Below are positions 6,834 to 15,050 of a stretch of DNA of 15,218 nt, in pieces. Each line of letters begins with the position of its first letter. Positions within the stretch are counted from its first letter, which is position 1. Position numbers and translations under genes: made by a program. A model generated the notes under the pieces. It saw nothing but the letters and a program-made list of their open reading frames with translations, was not told the DNA's origin and searched no databases. The stretch comes from Candidatus Cloacimonadota bacterium (GTDB lineage: Bacteria; Cloacimonadota; Cloacimonadia; Cloacimonadales; WRIO01). The stretch covers positions 1 through 15,218 of the forward strand of contig WRIO01000004.1 in assembly GCA_009782695.1 (NCBI GenBank), given 5' to 3'.

Positions 6834-9521
6834 ATGCTACACTATAAATTTTTACCTATCACAGCAGATTTAGCAGAAATACTATCAGAATCAGAAGTAA
6901 AGCACAAGGCTTTGATAGTGTTCCCGAACCACAAGAGTATGAATATCGCTGTTTCGCGTATCCTGTCGCGCTGGGCACTGCAAGAGATAGAGTTTATCAC
7001 TATGGAGCAGCTAAACGAGATCACCTCGCTCACAGAAAAGCCTGCATTGCAAGATGCAAAGCGGTATCTGATGCTTTACCAATCGCTCGATAGCAAGATC
7101 AAAGAGAAATATCGCCTGACAGACTATCTTTCGGCAAAAACCTTTTTTGGTCAGTTCTTTCAGCTTTTCACCGAGATCCATGACGAATGCGTGAACTCGG
7201 AGGAGATACAACAAAAGTTGATAGAACAAGGCTTTTTCTCAGACTGGCAGATGGACACTTGGGCAGATATGTTGCAGATGTATGATGACTATGCTGCCTA
7301 CCTACGAGACACAGGATTTACAGACAGTATTTTCGCAGAATCAGAGGGATTTTCCTCTGCAACGAACTCTTTTTTACACTCTTTTGAGAGCATAATATTT
7401 GCAAATCAGTTTTATTTCTCCCAGAAAGAGATAAAGTGTCTAAGGGCACTCGGCGAAACAAAGGAAGTCACATTATATTATCTTTTACCAGAAAATCTCT
7501 ATGACCCGGAAACTTTTGCTGTGAAACCCTTTACCTTGCTTGACATCTTACCAGCTGCTGAAAGCACTCCCAAATGCTACCTGTATTCTACTTTAAACCC
7601 CTTTACGCAGCTAAATAAAGCTATCGAGATAGCAGGTAAAAGAGAGATCAAAACCATAGTGGATTATGACTTTATCTCGAACGACCGTTACACTACACTA
7701 TCCAGCGAGAAGTTTGCTTTGGCACACCGCTACTCGTTTACAGAATCTTCTATTTACAATTTTTTTAAGGTATTTTACAATCTTTTAAAATCTATGCGAT
7801 CAGCTGAAAAATCAGGCAAAAGTCTGATCCCGCTCCACCTTTTATTTTCAGCTTTCCAGAGTGAGCCTTTTCGCAGGTTTTTTTCCATAGCAGACAGCGA
7901 TGCTCTGATAGATTATTTTCGGGCTATGGTATCTGCGAACTTTTTATACCTTGACCCGTTTTCCCCTGACCGCCTCTTGGCAGTGTCTGACAGCTGTTAT
8001 CGGGAAGCTATACTCTCTTTTTGCGACCTGTTTCGGCGCTTGTTAAATGTAAAACAGATGAACCAGCTGATAGATTTGATAGATGCTAATAATGGCTTTC
8101 GGATAGACGATATTTGCTCACCAAACGAGAGGGATTTTACCGATAGCCGTGATGTGTTCTATGAGTCGACCTCATATATTTATTCTATCGAGGAGCTAAA
8201 TGTGCTTTCTGACTGGCACCAAATCTTTACAGATCTACCGCAAAAGCCGATCATCTGTGATATTTTGGCTTTTTATTTGGACTATCTACGTCCCTTGATG
8301 GTGTCTTATAAAGCTGAAAAAACGGGTAAAATCAGCGTGATGACTTTGGTCGACACTCGCAATATTGTTTTTGATAAAATAATATTTATGAATTTGGTAG
8401 AGGGTGTGCTGCCTAAAGCAAAATCGGTCGATTTTCTTTTCAATGACCAGCAGCGCAGTATTATAGGCTTAAAGACTTATAGCGAAGTAGCCTTGCGAGA
8501 AAAATATTATTTTTATCGAGCTATGCTTTCGTCGCAGGAATGCCACCTATTTTATATGGAAAATGAGGAGGAAAACATAGCGAAAAGCTCCTTTATCGAA
8601 GAGCTAAATATCTACTACCCAGCAAAATTAGAGCTGTCCGAGTGTGCAGACAGTGGCTATATCAGCTTCTACAAAACAGACCAAAAACGCCCCCTGACGC
8701 CAAACCCACCACCTTCGAGATTTACTCTACCGGCTGACTTTGCCACAGATTTTGCACTGCCGAATGTCCTGCGATTTAGTGTCACAGAATTAGAGAACTT
8801 TTTGGACTATGCTCTGGACTGGTATCTGGCGAAAAATCTGCAGTTTGAAAAGCAAACTATGCTAACTGATGACACCTTAAACTACATGTTGATAGGCAAA
8901 TTTACCCACATTTTGATAGAAAATGTATATCATCGTATAGCGGCGAAAAAGAATGCGGTAACCTTTGCAGACTGGCTGGCAGCTATGACAGAAGACACGT
9001 TAAATTCCATATTCCACGATATGACTTCCCATAGCGCAGCCTACAAATTTCCGCAAGATTTTTCGCATAAATTTTTTGCTCAGCTACTATACCCGGTCAT
9101 AAAAAAAAATGTATTAGCCTTCTTTTGTAGCGAAAACTTTCGCAATATCCCACCGCAAAGCACTATAAAAATCGAGTTTGACACCCCCGAAAAGCTGCTG
9201 CTGGATAGAGATGATTGCATAGTATACCTTCACGGAAAACCAGATATGATGATCTCAGATAGCACAAACAAAAAACGCTATGTGATAGATTTCAAGACGG
9301 GTAAGGCTTCTGCTGACCAGCTGTATCTGTATGAATGGCTACTAACAAACGACGAGCCGTGGACATATCGGCTATACTTCCTATATTTATTTGATTCGTC
9401 TAGTCCCGCTCTGTCGCCTGAAAAAAGCCAAATCCAGAAAACTATAGACCGTCTAGATTCTACTCTCGACAAGTGTAAGAACTTCGGATATGAGAATAGA
9501 AAAAAGAGATGGCAACAGTAA
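6834..9521 (+). CDS. addB: AddB-like PD-(D/E)XK nuclease subunit of a helicase-nuclease
   Basis: 895 residues. The N-terminal half is a divergent UvrD-like fold without a Walker A motif (ALIVFPNHKSMNIAVSR stands where one might sit). Around residues 500-600 is the AddB/RecC-like segment MTLVDTRNIVFDKIIFMNLV, then EGVLPKAK and REKYYFYRAML. The C-terminal nuclease domain shows GKFTHIL (His692), GKPDMM (Asp804) and VIDFKTGK (Asp819, Lys821). AddB proteins of Bacillus type carry four Cys that hold a 4Fe-4S cluster around this domain; that pattern is not seen here, so this is a cluster-less variant. Expected role: partner of the AddA-like protein in processing double-strand breaks. It starts 46 nt after the lipoprotein gene with no Shine-Dalgarno sequence; a -10-like TAAAAT (6828-6833) abuts the ATG. 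The N-terminus looks like the family's normal one, so the start is probably right. Confidence 0.8.
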   Translation: MLHYKFLPITADLAEILSESEVKHKALIVFPNHKSMNIAVSRILSRWALQEIEFITMEQLNEITSLTEKPALQDAKRYLMLYQSLDSKIKEKYRLTDYLSAKTFFGQFFQLFTEIHDECVNSEEIQQKLIEQGFFSDWQMDTWADMLQMYDDYAAYLRDTGFTDSIFAESEGFSSATNSFLHSFESIIFANQFYFSQKEIKCLRALGETKEVTLYYLLPENLYDPETFAVKPFTLLDILPAAESTPKCYLYSTLNPFTQLNKAIEIAGKREIKTIVDYDFISNDRYTTLSSEKFALAHRYSFTESSIYNFFKVFYNLLKSMRSAEKSGKSLIPLHLLFSAFQSEPFRRFFSIADSDALIDYFRAMVSANFLYLDPFSPDRLLAVSDSCYREAILSFCDLFRRLLNVKQMNQLIDLIDANNGFRIDDICSPNERDFTDSRDVFYESTSYIYSIEELNVLSDWHQIFTDLPQKPIICDILAFYLDYLRPLMVSYKAEKTGKISVMTLVDTRNIVFDKIIFMNLVEGVLPKAKSVDFLFNDQQRSIIGLKTYSEVALREKYYFYRAMLSSQECHLFYMENEEENIAKSSFIEELNIYYPAKLELSECADSGYISFYKTDQKRPLTPNPPPSRFTLPADFATDFALPNVLRFSVTELENFLDYALDWYLAKNLQFEKQTMLTDDTLNYMLIGKFTHILIENVYHRIAAKKNAVTFADWLAAMTEDTLNSIFHDMTSHSAAYKFPQDFSHKFFAQLLYPVIKKNVLAFFCSENFRNIPPQSTIKIEFDTPEKLLLDRDDCIVYLHGKPDMMISDSTNKKRYVIDFKTGKASADQLYLYEWLLTNDEPWTYRLYFLYLFDSSSPALSPEKSQIQKTIDRLDSTLDKCKNFGYENRKKRWQQ

Positions 9522-9557
9522 ACATCTGTATTCTGACGTCCTTTTAACCTCCAGTCC

Positions 9558-9986
9558 CTATCGCCCATAAACCCAGATCAGGTTTTCCCTGCTCGCAACC
9601 GACACACCAGCATGGATATAAGATTTGGCTATGCCTATCCTGCTGAACCCAGCCTTGAAAAGCGCGCTTAATATCATAAACCTTTCGCTATCTTGCGTAG
9701 CCCGAATATCCACAGCACTGCATAGTTTGACCTCATTTCCCTCATTTCTGGTTAGATGGTCACTGTGAGCAGCGCCACCCACGTTTTTATTATGTTCCCA
9801 GCAACGGCAACCAGAGAGTATCACGAAGGGCACGCCTGCAAGCGACCTCGCCAGATAAAGCCGAACCAGTAGTTTTTCCTCCACCAAAGCTTTACCTAAC
9901 CGCTGGCACAGCTCACACTTGCAAATAAACTCCCGCTCGCAGAAATATGGTAAATACAGTCCCCAGTTTGATACAGATAAGCTCAT
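9558..9986 (-). CDS. M15 family peptidoglycan peptidase, phage-endolysin type (Peptidase_M15_3-like)
   Basis: 142 residues. Seen: an N-terminal EFICKCELC stretch typical of phage-encoded M15 enzymes (EF.CkCgCg), then the core VILSGCRCWEHNKNVGGAAHSDH, AVDIRA and YIHAGV. Probable zinc ligands are His77, Asp93 and His125. The usual SxHxxGxAxD spacing is stretched, with 16 rather than about 7 residues between the first two ligands. There are seven Cys in total and no signal peptide, so export would need a holin or similar route. Family role: D,D- or L,D-peptidase cutting the peptide stems of peptidoglycan. The ATG is preceded by GGGAGG (complement of 9993-9998, 6-nt spacing), which lies inside the end of the upstream gene. 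That gene stops 1 nt before this start, which suggests translational coupling. It converges on addB with 36 nt between. Confidence 0.8.
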   Translation of the reverse strand: MSLSVSNWGLYLPYFCEREFICKCELCQRLGKALVEEKLLVRLYLARSLAGVPFVILSGCRCWEHNKNVGGAAHSDHLTRNEGNEVKLCSAVDIRATQDSERFMILSALFKAGFSRIGIAKSYIHAGVSVASRENLIWVYGR

Positions 9987-9987
9987 T

Positions 9988-10233
9988 TTACACCTCCCGA
10001 GTAGTAAAAGTCCGAAAAGCTAGTTCGGATAGCTCACGAAAACCTATATTTTCTGCTAAATCCTTTTCATTTTCTGCTAAAAATTCTTCTGCCTTCTCCA
10101 GCACATATTCTAGGCGCTGTTCTCCTCTATTTTCCCCTTTTATCTCTGTTTCTGCTGCCTTTTGGCTCCTGACAAATTTGGCTAATATTCTGGCAAGCCT
10201 GAGCAGCTGTATGGCAAATACTATCCTATTCAT
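9988..10233 (-). CDS. Small charged protein of 81 residues, possible holin-like or lysis-accessory protein
   Basis: I do not recognise a family with confidence. The ATG at 10233 is chosen because AAGGAG (complement of 10240-10245) lies 6 nt upstream; a longer GTG-initiated frame to 10287 has no such support. The N-terminal segment IVFAIQLLRLARILAKFV is hydrophobic and helical but carries two Arg and one Lys, so it is more amphipathic than a classical membrane span. The rest, about residues 25-70, is rich in Glu, Lys and Ala, with heptad-like spacing (LEYVLEKAEEFLAENEKDL), suggesting a coiled coil. The size, the architecture of a short N-terminal hydrophobic helix and charged tail, and the 1-nt spacing to an endolysin-type gene recall LLH-type phage holins. 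That functional reading is inference only. Confidence 0.6.
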   Translation of the reverse strand: MNRIVFAIQLLRLARILAKFVRSQKAAETEIKGENRGEQRLEYVLEKAEEFLAENEKDLAENIGFRELSELAFRTFTTREV

Positions 10234-10305
10234 ATTTGACTCCTTATCTTTTTTACCTATCATAGGGTGACAAAAGAAAAATAACACTTACTTTCGACCT
10301 TGTTT

Positions 10306-10388
10306 GTAGGGAACGATGCCACTACCAACTGCGTTGGAATTACTAGTTACAAAAGACAGTTATTAATTATGGTGTCCTTCGGACGATA
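10306..10388. repeat. Repeat debris: inverted 15-mer and two triloop hairpins
   Basis: GTAGGGAACGATGCC (10306-10320) is the exact reverse complement of 2125-2139. CCAAC-TGC-GTTGG (10325-10337) and GTCC-TTC-GGAC (10374-10384) are further 3-nt-loop palindromes. AGTTACAAAAGACA between them resembles part of the 101-bp unit at 10503. No gene is supported in this stretch. Confidence 0.6.
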
Positions 10389-10456
10389 TATAATAACCAC
10401 CCCGTCATTTTTCCGCAAGCTCCAAAATGCCACCCCTCCAAATTGGATGGGAATTT

Positions 10457-10486
10457 CTGGATTCTTCACTTCGTTCAGAATGACGG
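10457..10486 (+). repeat. 30-bp hairpin module containing TTCACTTCGTTCAGAATGAC, copy 1
   Basis: Identical over 30 of 30 positions to 14848-14877. ATTCT and AGAAT form the outer stem. A partial inverted copy is at about 5082-5101 and a strongly diverged one at about 15058-15087. Just upstream, 10431-10455 is an inverted CCCCTCCAA/TTGGA-GGG palindrome of the type seen at 10704. Confidence 0.8.
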
Positions 10487-10502
10487 TCGGGGGGCTGTGG
10501 AC

Positions 10503-10603
10503 GGGGTGGACTATAAATAATGACGAGTTACAAAGGACAAATTACAAGTCATAGGTGTTTTGTCATTTGTAATTACCAACGAAGTTGGTGGACGGGGTGG
10601 TTA
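10503..10603 (+). repeat. 101-bp intergenic repeat unit, copy 1
   Basis: Aligns without gaps to 14949-15049 with one mismatch in 101. It starts and ends with GGGGTGG blocks. It contains AATTACAA and its complement TTGTAATT as inner arms, and the triloop hairpin CCAAC-GAA-GTTGG (10576-10588). Confidence 0.85.
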
Positions 10604-10679
10604 TAAATAATGACAAGTGACGGAGGACGAATTACAAGTCATCTGTATCTTGTCTTTAGTAATTTCCAACGAAGTTGGA
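10594..10679 (+). repeat. Diverged tandem copy of the 101-bp unit
   Basis: Begins again with GGGGTGG 91 bp after the start of copy 1. It follows the same order (TATAAATAATGAC, a GGACRAATTACAAGTCAT segment, AGTAATT, CCAACGAAGTTGG) with many substitutions. It shares copy 1's terminal GGGGTGG, so the two overlap as a tandem array with a 91-bp period. Confidence 0.7.
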
Positions 10680-10703
10680 CTGTCCGTCCGCAGGACACCA
10701 CCT

Positions 10704-10754
10704 AATTCCCCTCCAATTTGGAGGGGTGGACGTGCTAGCGGACGGGGTGGTTAA
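10704..10754 (+). repeat. Modular palindromic repeat, copy A
   Basis: AATTCCCCTCC and TTGGAGGGG form a strong stem. It is followed by GTGGA, a short insert around GTGCTAGC, then GGACGGGGTGGTTAA. The same flanks are at 14892-15050, but there they are split by larger inserts. A GTCC-GCA-GGAC triloop hairpin precedes it at 10686-10696. Confidence 0.75.
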
Positions 10755-10767
10755 GATAATATGTATC

Positions 10768-10808
10768 GTGCGGAGCACACCTAATTTCTAATTTCTAATT
10801 TCTAATTT
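10768..10808 (-). repeat. Inverted heptanucleotide array (AAATTAG)4 with triloop hairpin
   Basis: On the plus strand GTGC-GGA-GCAC (10768-10778) is followed by four CTAATTT units (10781-10808). This is the same module as at 1653 and 5017, in the opposite orientation and placed upstream of a gene. It ends 8 nt before the -35 element of the M16 gene. Confidence 0.85.
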
Positions 10809-10816
10809 TTTAAATC

Positions 10817-10845
10817 TTGACATTTTACCCCCCAAAAAATATCGT
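10817..10845 (+). promoter_or_regulatory. Candidate sigma70-type promoter for the M16 protease-ruvB operon
   Basis: TTGACA (10817-10822), 17-nt spacer, TATCGT (10840-10845). The predicted transcription start near 10852 leaves a leader of about 35 nt before the ATG at 10886. The TTG of this -35 box is in frame with the protease gene and could be mistaken for its start. Confidence 0.6.
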
Positions 10846-10885
10846 GTTTTCAGAAAAAAGAATTATTATCACAAGAGGATTTATT

Positions 10886-13711
10886 ATGCAAAATCGCAAG
10901 AAAATGATTATTATCACTACTCTGATAGCTGTTTTTATTTGCAGCTTATTCAGCCAAAGCATGGACATGCCGCTCCCCATGGACGAGAGTATCCTGTCCG
11001 GGACTCTCGAAAATGGGCTGACCTACTATATCAAAAAGAACGCAGAACCACAGAATATGGCAGAATTTAAATTAGGCTTAAAGGTCGGCTCGCTACAAGA
11101 AGATGACGACCAGCTCGGCGTTGCCCACTTTGTAGAGCATTTAGCCTTCAACGGCTCGAAGCACTTCCCTGCCGACAGTCTGCGTGCTTATCTAAACTCT
11201 ATCGGCTCTGGATTTTTAGGTGGATTAAACGGAATGACCTCCCAAGACTTCACTATTTATCAGCTTTCGGCAAGGTCAAACGAACCTGACCAAATGGACA
11301 AAGCCGTGTTAATCTTAAGCGATTGGGCGACAAATGTGAGCTTTTTGGACGAGGCAATCGACAAAGAGCGAGCAGTGATTTTGGAAGAAATGCGAGGTGG
11401 TCGTGGTGCTCAAGAGCGCCGTGCAGCTCAGAATCTATCAGCATTATATGAAGGCACTCGTATACCAAACCGTATGCCGATAGGGACAGAGGAGTCTATT
11501 CAGACTGTGCCTTACAAGCGCATAAGAGATTTTTATCACGATTGGTATCGTCCGGATTTGATGTCGGTGGTGGTTATCGGCGATTTTGACCCTGAAAGTG
11601 TAGAAAGCCTGATCCACAAATACTTTGAACCGATAGAAAAGCGACAAAACCCTCGCCCTTACGCGGATATAAAAGTCCCCGAGCACGAACAAACTCGGTT
11701 CTCTTTTTACACTGATACAGAAGCCACTAGCACAGTAGTTTCGGTGATCTACAAGCACCCCTGGGAACAAACAAAGACAATCGTTGATTACAGAAGAGAT
11801 TTGGTTAGTAATCTGCTAAATTTTATGCTTTCAAACCGTTTTACAGAGATTTCTAACAGACCTGACCCTCCTTTTGTATGGGCTGGTGGACATTATCACA
11901 GCATGGGTATGGAGTGCAAGGGAAGTATGTTTGCTTTAAATGCTATGGTCGATGAGGCAAAGATTATAGAAGGTTTCACCTCTCTTTTAGAGGAAGTAGA
12001 ACGAGCAAAGCAAAAGGGTTTTTATACCTCAGAATTTAAGCGAGCAAAAGATGAGATATTAAAGCTTTATGAAAAAGCATACTTGGAAAAAGATAAAATA
12101 AATTCTGCACGCCTATCTATGAGGATGGTTTTTACAGCTGTCAGTGGCGAAGTGATACTCGACCCAGAATTTGAATATATGAAGACAAAAGCCTTGATAG
12201 ACACTATCTCTCTTGATGAAATCATAGAAACTTTGACCACATTTACCCGCGATATAAATAGAGTGGTCACCATCACCAGCCCCGAAAATATCACTGCTGC
12301 CATGCCATCAGAGGAAAGCTTGCTAGCTCTTTTTGAAAGCATCCCTGCTACTGACCTTGATATTTATCCTGAGATAACTTTGTCACAGCCTCTTATGGCG
12401 AAAATCCCCAAAAAAGTAAAGGCTCCAAAGCCAAAACACGACAGTGAGACAAATATCTACACATGGAACCTGAAAAACGGTATAACAGTGTATCTAAAGC
12501 CAACAGATTTTAAAAATAATGAGATAGTTTTTAATGGTTTTCGGTATGGCGGGTTTTCACTTGCTGATGACCAAAACATACATAATGCCCGTTTAGCGCC
12601 CTATATAATGGCAAAATCGGGTGCAGGACCTTATAATGAGAGTGAATTAGATATATTTCTCAGCAATAAAGATGTATCATTCAGTACTTCAATGCGCTCT
12701 TACTTAGAAACTATAAGGGGAAAAGCAGCACCAGGCGATTTTGAGACTGCTATGCAGCTGCTATACCACACCTTCACCACCCACCGCTATGACGAAGATG
12801 CTTACGCAAGCACAATGAACTCTATGGAAATTATGCTCCGAAATGCTCAAAATGACCCTGAACGGCGATTTGATGAGGCTGCTGAAGACCTGCTTTACAA
12901 CTACCACCCACGAATGAAATACACGACGGTAGATGACCTTCAGAAAGTGAGTCACAAAGACACTTTTGATTTTTACAAAAGCAGATTCTCGTCAGCTTTT
13001 GATTACAATTTCTTTTTTGTGGGAAATATTAGTGCAGAAGATCTACAAACCTATATAGAAACTTATGTCACCACCCTGCCAGCTAAAAAAGTGCCTGTGA
13101 AAGTAATAGACAGGGGCGTGCGATACAATCAAACATCTCAGCGAAAAGAAATCTTTCACGGCAATGACGATAAATCTATCGTGACCATATCCTTCCCCAC
13201 CGAAAACGGTCGTAGGAATATAACAGAACTCGATCAAACTATGATTTTAAGGTATTTACTTTTTGAAGCTTTGGTCGAAAATGTTCGCGATAAAATGAGC
13301 GGTGTCTATTATGTTTACCCTCACCAAAGCTCAATAGCCTTCCCAGAAGGGCAACATGCTTGGGAAATTAACTTTGGTTGTGACCCGAACAGAGTAGATG
13401 AGATCATAGCCGAAGTGCTACACCAGTTGAGAAGCTTTCAAACAGGGGAGTTTGACGATAAATATATGCAGACAGCAAGGGAGTCTGTGCGGAAACGGCT
13501 GGAAGTGTCTTTAAGGGACAACGGCTTTTGGCTGACAGCACTAAACGACGGCATAGAATATAACTTTCCTTTTAGCACTATTTTAGATCTCGATAGATTT
13601 GACCAAGTTACGCGAGAAGATATAGCCGAGATGACCACTCGCTTGATTGACTTCGACAGGATGCTCACCACCATACTTTATCCGGAAGATTACGAGCCAC
13701 AGGCAGAATAA
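10886..13711 (+). CDS. PqqL-like M16 family zinc metalloprotease (insulinase/pitrilysin type), exported
   Basis: 941 residues from ATG 10886, which is preceded by AGAGGA (10874-10879) at 6-nt spacing. The in-frame TTG at 10817 is rejected as part of the promoter. Seen: an N-terminal signal peptide (QNRKK, then [15 protein letters not shown], cleavage probably near FSQS). The inverted zinc motif HxxEH is present as HFVEH (His81, Glu84, His85), with a downstream Glu in [12 protein letters not shown] (around residue 167) as likely third ligand. A second M16-like domain starts near residue 525 ([20 protein letters not shown]) and lacks HxxEH, as usual for the inactive half. Length and the segment [22 protein letters not shown] match the PqqL-type two-domain proteases of the periplasm. 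Expected role: degradation of peptides in the clamshell cavity. The gene stops 2 nt before ruvB, so the two are probably co-transcribed. Confidence 0.9.
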   Translation: MQNRKKMIIITTLIAVFICSLFSQSMDMPLPMDESILSGTLENGLTYYIKKNAEPQNMAEFKLGLKVGSLQEDDDQLGVAHFVEHLAFNGSKHFPADSLRAYLNSIGSGFLGGLNGMTSQDFTIYQLSARSNEPDQMDKAVLILSDWATNVSFLDEAIDKERAVILEEMRGGRGAQERRAAQNLSALYEGTRIPNRMPIGTEESIQTVPYKRIRDFYHDWYRPDLMSVVVIGDFDPESVESLIHKYFEPIEKRQNPRPYADIKVPEHEQTRFSFYTDTEATSTVVSVIYKHPWEQTKTIVDYRRDLVSNLLNFMLSNRFTEISNRPDPPFVWAGGHYHSMGMECKGSMFALNAMVDEAKIIEGFTSLLEEVERAKQKGFYTSEFKRAKDEILKLYEKAYLEKDKINSARLSMRMVFTAVSGEVILDPEFEYMKTKALIDTISLDEIIETLTTFTRDINRVVTITSPENITAAMPSEESLLALFESIPATDLDIYPEITLSQPLMAKIPKKVKAPKPKHDSETNIYTWNLKNGITVYLKPTDFKNNEIVFNGFRYGGFSLADDQNIHNARLAPYIMAKSGAGPYNESELDIFLSNKDVSFSTSMRSYLETIRGKAAPGDFETAMQLLYHTFTTHRYDEDAYASTMNSMEIMLRNAQNDPERRFDEAAEDLLYNYHPRMKYTTVDDLQKVSHKDTFDFYKSRFSSAFDYNFFFVGNISAEDLQTYIETYVTTLPAKKVPVKVIDRGVRYNQTSQRKEIFHGNDDKSIVTISFPTENGRRNITELDQTMILRYLLFEALVENVRDKMSGVYYVYPHQSSIAFPEGQHAWEINFGCDPNRVDEIIAEVLHQLRSFQTGEFDDKYMQTARESVRKRLEVSLRDNGFWLTALNDGIEYNFPFSTILDLDRFDQVTREDIAEMTTRLIDFDRMLTTILYPEDYEPQAE

Positions 13712-13713
13712 AT

Positions 13714-14724
13714 ATGTTAGAAAGAATTGCAGACGCAGGGGTGTTGCCCGACGAAAAAGAGTATGACAAATCCCTGCGTCCCAAAGCTTTGGATGACTTT
13801 ATCGGGCAAGAAAAGATAAAAGAACTGCTCCATATCAGTATCAAAGCAGCCAGTGACAGGGGCGAAGCGCTCGACCATGTGTTACTTTACGGACCGCCCG
13901 GACTCGGCAAAACAACTCTGGCAAATATCATCGCCAGTGAGCTAAAAGTAGGGCTAAAGCTCTCCTCCGGTCCTGTGATAGAAAAGCCAGGGGATCTGGC
14001 AGGCGTCATGACGAACCTCGAACCCCGCGAGATACTTTTTATAGACGAGATACACAGGCTGAACCGCGTGGTGGAAGAGTATATGTATTCGGCACTCGAA
14101 GACTACCGTATAGAGATCATCATAGACAGCGGTCCTTCGGCTCGCACCCTGAAGCTTGACCTCTCTCCCTTTACCATGATAGGTGCCACCACCCGTGCAG
14201 GACTGCTTACAGAACCACTGCGGGCTAGGTTTGGCATCACACTTCGGCTAGACTATTACCAGCAGGCGGAGATAGAAAAGATCATCGTTCGGTCTGCTGC
14301 CCTGCTCGGTGTCCCCATCGAAAGTCAAGGCTGTGCAGAGATAGCTCGCCGCAGTCGAGGCACTCCCCGTGTGGCAAATAGGCTCCTCCGCCGGGTGCGT
14401 GACTATGCACAGATAAAGGGAAACGGCGTCATAACCAATGATATAGCCTCCAGTGCCTTAGAAATGCTAGATGTGGATCACGCAGGCTTGGAAGAAATGG
14501 ACAAACGGATACTCCGCACTATGATAGAAAACTATCGAGGCGGACCGGTGGGTCTAAAGACCATAGCCGTGGCTATCGGGGAGGACGCCGGCACCATCGA
14601 GGAAATATTCGAGCCGTATCTGATACAACAAGGCTTTCTGGAGCGAACAGCACAAGGACGAAAAGTCACCCCAAAGGCATATAAACATTTGGGGATAAAA
14701 AATGATATATTGCCGTTTGAGTGA
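13714..14724 (+). CDS. ruvB: RuvB, Holliday junction branch-migration ATPase
   Basis: 336 residues, the normal family length. Seen: the N-terminal [17 protein letters not shown] signature, Walker [10 protein letters not shown] (residues 60-68, Lys66) and Walker B LFIDEIHR (Asp111, Glu112). Sensor region GATTRAGLL (157-165), the PLRARFG arginine-finger segment (168-174), [20 protein letters not shown] and a C-terminal winged helix ([16 protein letters not shown], then [17 protein letters not shown]) follow. RuvB hexamers pump DNA through the RuvA-bound junction and cooperate with RuvC. Neither ruvA nor ruvC is in the window. The ATG is 2 nt after the M16 stop, with no clear ribosome binding site of its own apart from purines in the protease 3' end, so translation is probably coupled. 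All key residues are intact. Confidence 0.98.
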   Translation: MLERIADAGVLPDEKEYDKSLRPKALDDFIGQEKIKELLHISIKAASDRGEALDHVLLYGPPGLGKTTLANIIASELKVGLKLSSGPVIEKPGDLAGVMTNLEPREILFIDEIHRLNRVVEEYMYSALEDYRIEIIIDSGPSARTLKLDLSPFTMIGATTRAGLLTEPLRARFGITLRLDYYQQAEIEKIIVRSAALLGVPIESQGCAEIARRSRGTPRVANRLLRRVRDYAQIKGNGVITNDIASSALEMLDVDHAGLEEMDKRILRTMIENYRGGPVGLKTIAVAIGEDAGTIEEIFEPYLIQQGFLERTAQGRKVTPKAYKHLGIKNDILPFE

Positions 14725-14783
14725 AAGCAAATTATAAATAATAAATTATAAATTATAAATTATAAATGTGGTGTCCTTCGGAC
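14724..14783 (+). repeat. AAAGCAAATTATA junction plus (AAATTAT)3 array and triloop hairpin
   Basis: It starts at the last base of the ruvB stop codon with the 13-mer also found at 4998-5010. Three AAATTAT units (14743-14763) follow, then AAAT, GTGGTGT (14768-14774) and GTCC-TTC-GGAC (14773-14783). The unit differs from the other arrays by one base (T for G) in every copy. Confidence 0.85.
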
Positions 14784-14794
14784 AGATGTAAATT

Positions 14795-14845
14795 CCCCTG
14801 CCCCGTCCGCTTCGCGTCCACCCCTTCCCGTTGGGACGGGGAAAA
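14795..14845 (-). repeat. G/C-rich modular palindromic repeat, copy F
   Basis: On the minus strand it reads TTTTCCCC, hairpin TCCC-AAC-GGGA, GGGGTGG, insert ACGCGAAGCGG, ACGGGG and CAGGGG. This is the same frame as copy D at 1786-1840, but with a different loop and a different inner mini-hairpin. Confidence 0.8.
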
Positions 14846-14847
14846 TC

Positions 14848-14877
14848 CTGGATTCTTCACTTCGTTCAGAATGACGG
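14848..14877 (+). repeat. 30-bp hairpin module, copy 2
   Basis: Identical to 10457-10486. Followed by GGTAAGGGGG-like sequence and then the start of a CCCCTCC palindrome at 14894. Confidence 0.8.
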
Positions 14878-14891
14878 GTAAGGGGGTTGCG

Positions 14892-15050
14892 GACGAGTCA
14901 CAATTCCCCTCCACCACGAAGCGAAGCGTAGTAGCCTGTCATTTTGGAGGGGTGGACTATAAATAATGACGAGTTACAAAGGACAAATTACAAGTCATTG
15001 GTGTTTTGTCATTTGTAATTACCAACGAAGTTGGTGGACGGGGTGGTTAA
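14892..15050 (+). repeat. Modular palindromic repeat with internal inserts, containing 101-bp unit copy 2
   Basis: AATTCCCCTCC (14892-14902) pairs with TTGGAGGGG (14944-14952). They are separated by a segment with CGAAGCGAAGCG instead of the 3-nt loop seen in copy A. The 101-bp unit (14949-15049) follows, with one mismatch to 10503-10603, ending GGACGGGGTGGTTAA as in copy A. Confidence 0.75.

Noticed and set aside
9947..10270. 107-codon plus-strand reading frame opposite the small-protein gene
   Set aside because: It is the antisense shadow of the minus-strand unit, is serine/phenylalanine-rich, and lacks a ribosome binding site; the minus-strand genes have strong ones.
9988..10287. GTG start at 10287 for the small protein (99 residues)
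   Set aside because: No ribosome binding site; AAGGAG with ideal spacing supports the ATG at 10233.
10300..10554. 84-codon reading frame on the plus strand
   Set aside because: It crosses several repeat modules, including the 30-bp hairpin and the start of the 101-bp unit, and has no ribosome binding site or recognisable protein sequence.
14766..14966. 66-codon reading frame after ruvB
   Set aside because: Composed of repeat modules; much of its translation mirrors that of the repeat frames at 1742-1954 and 10300-10554.
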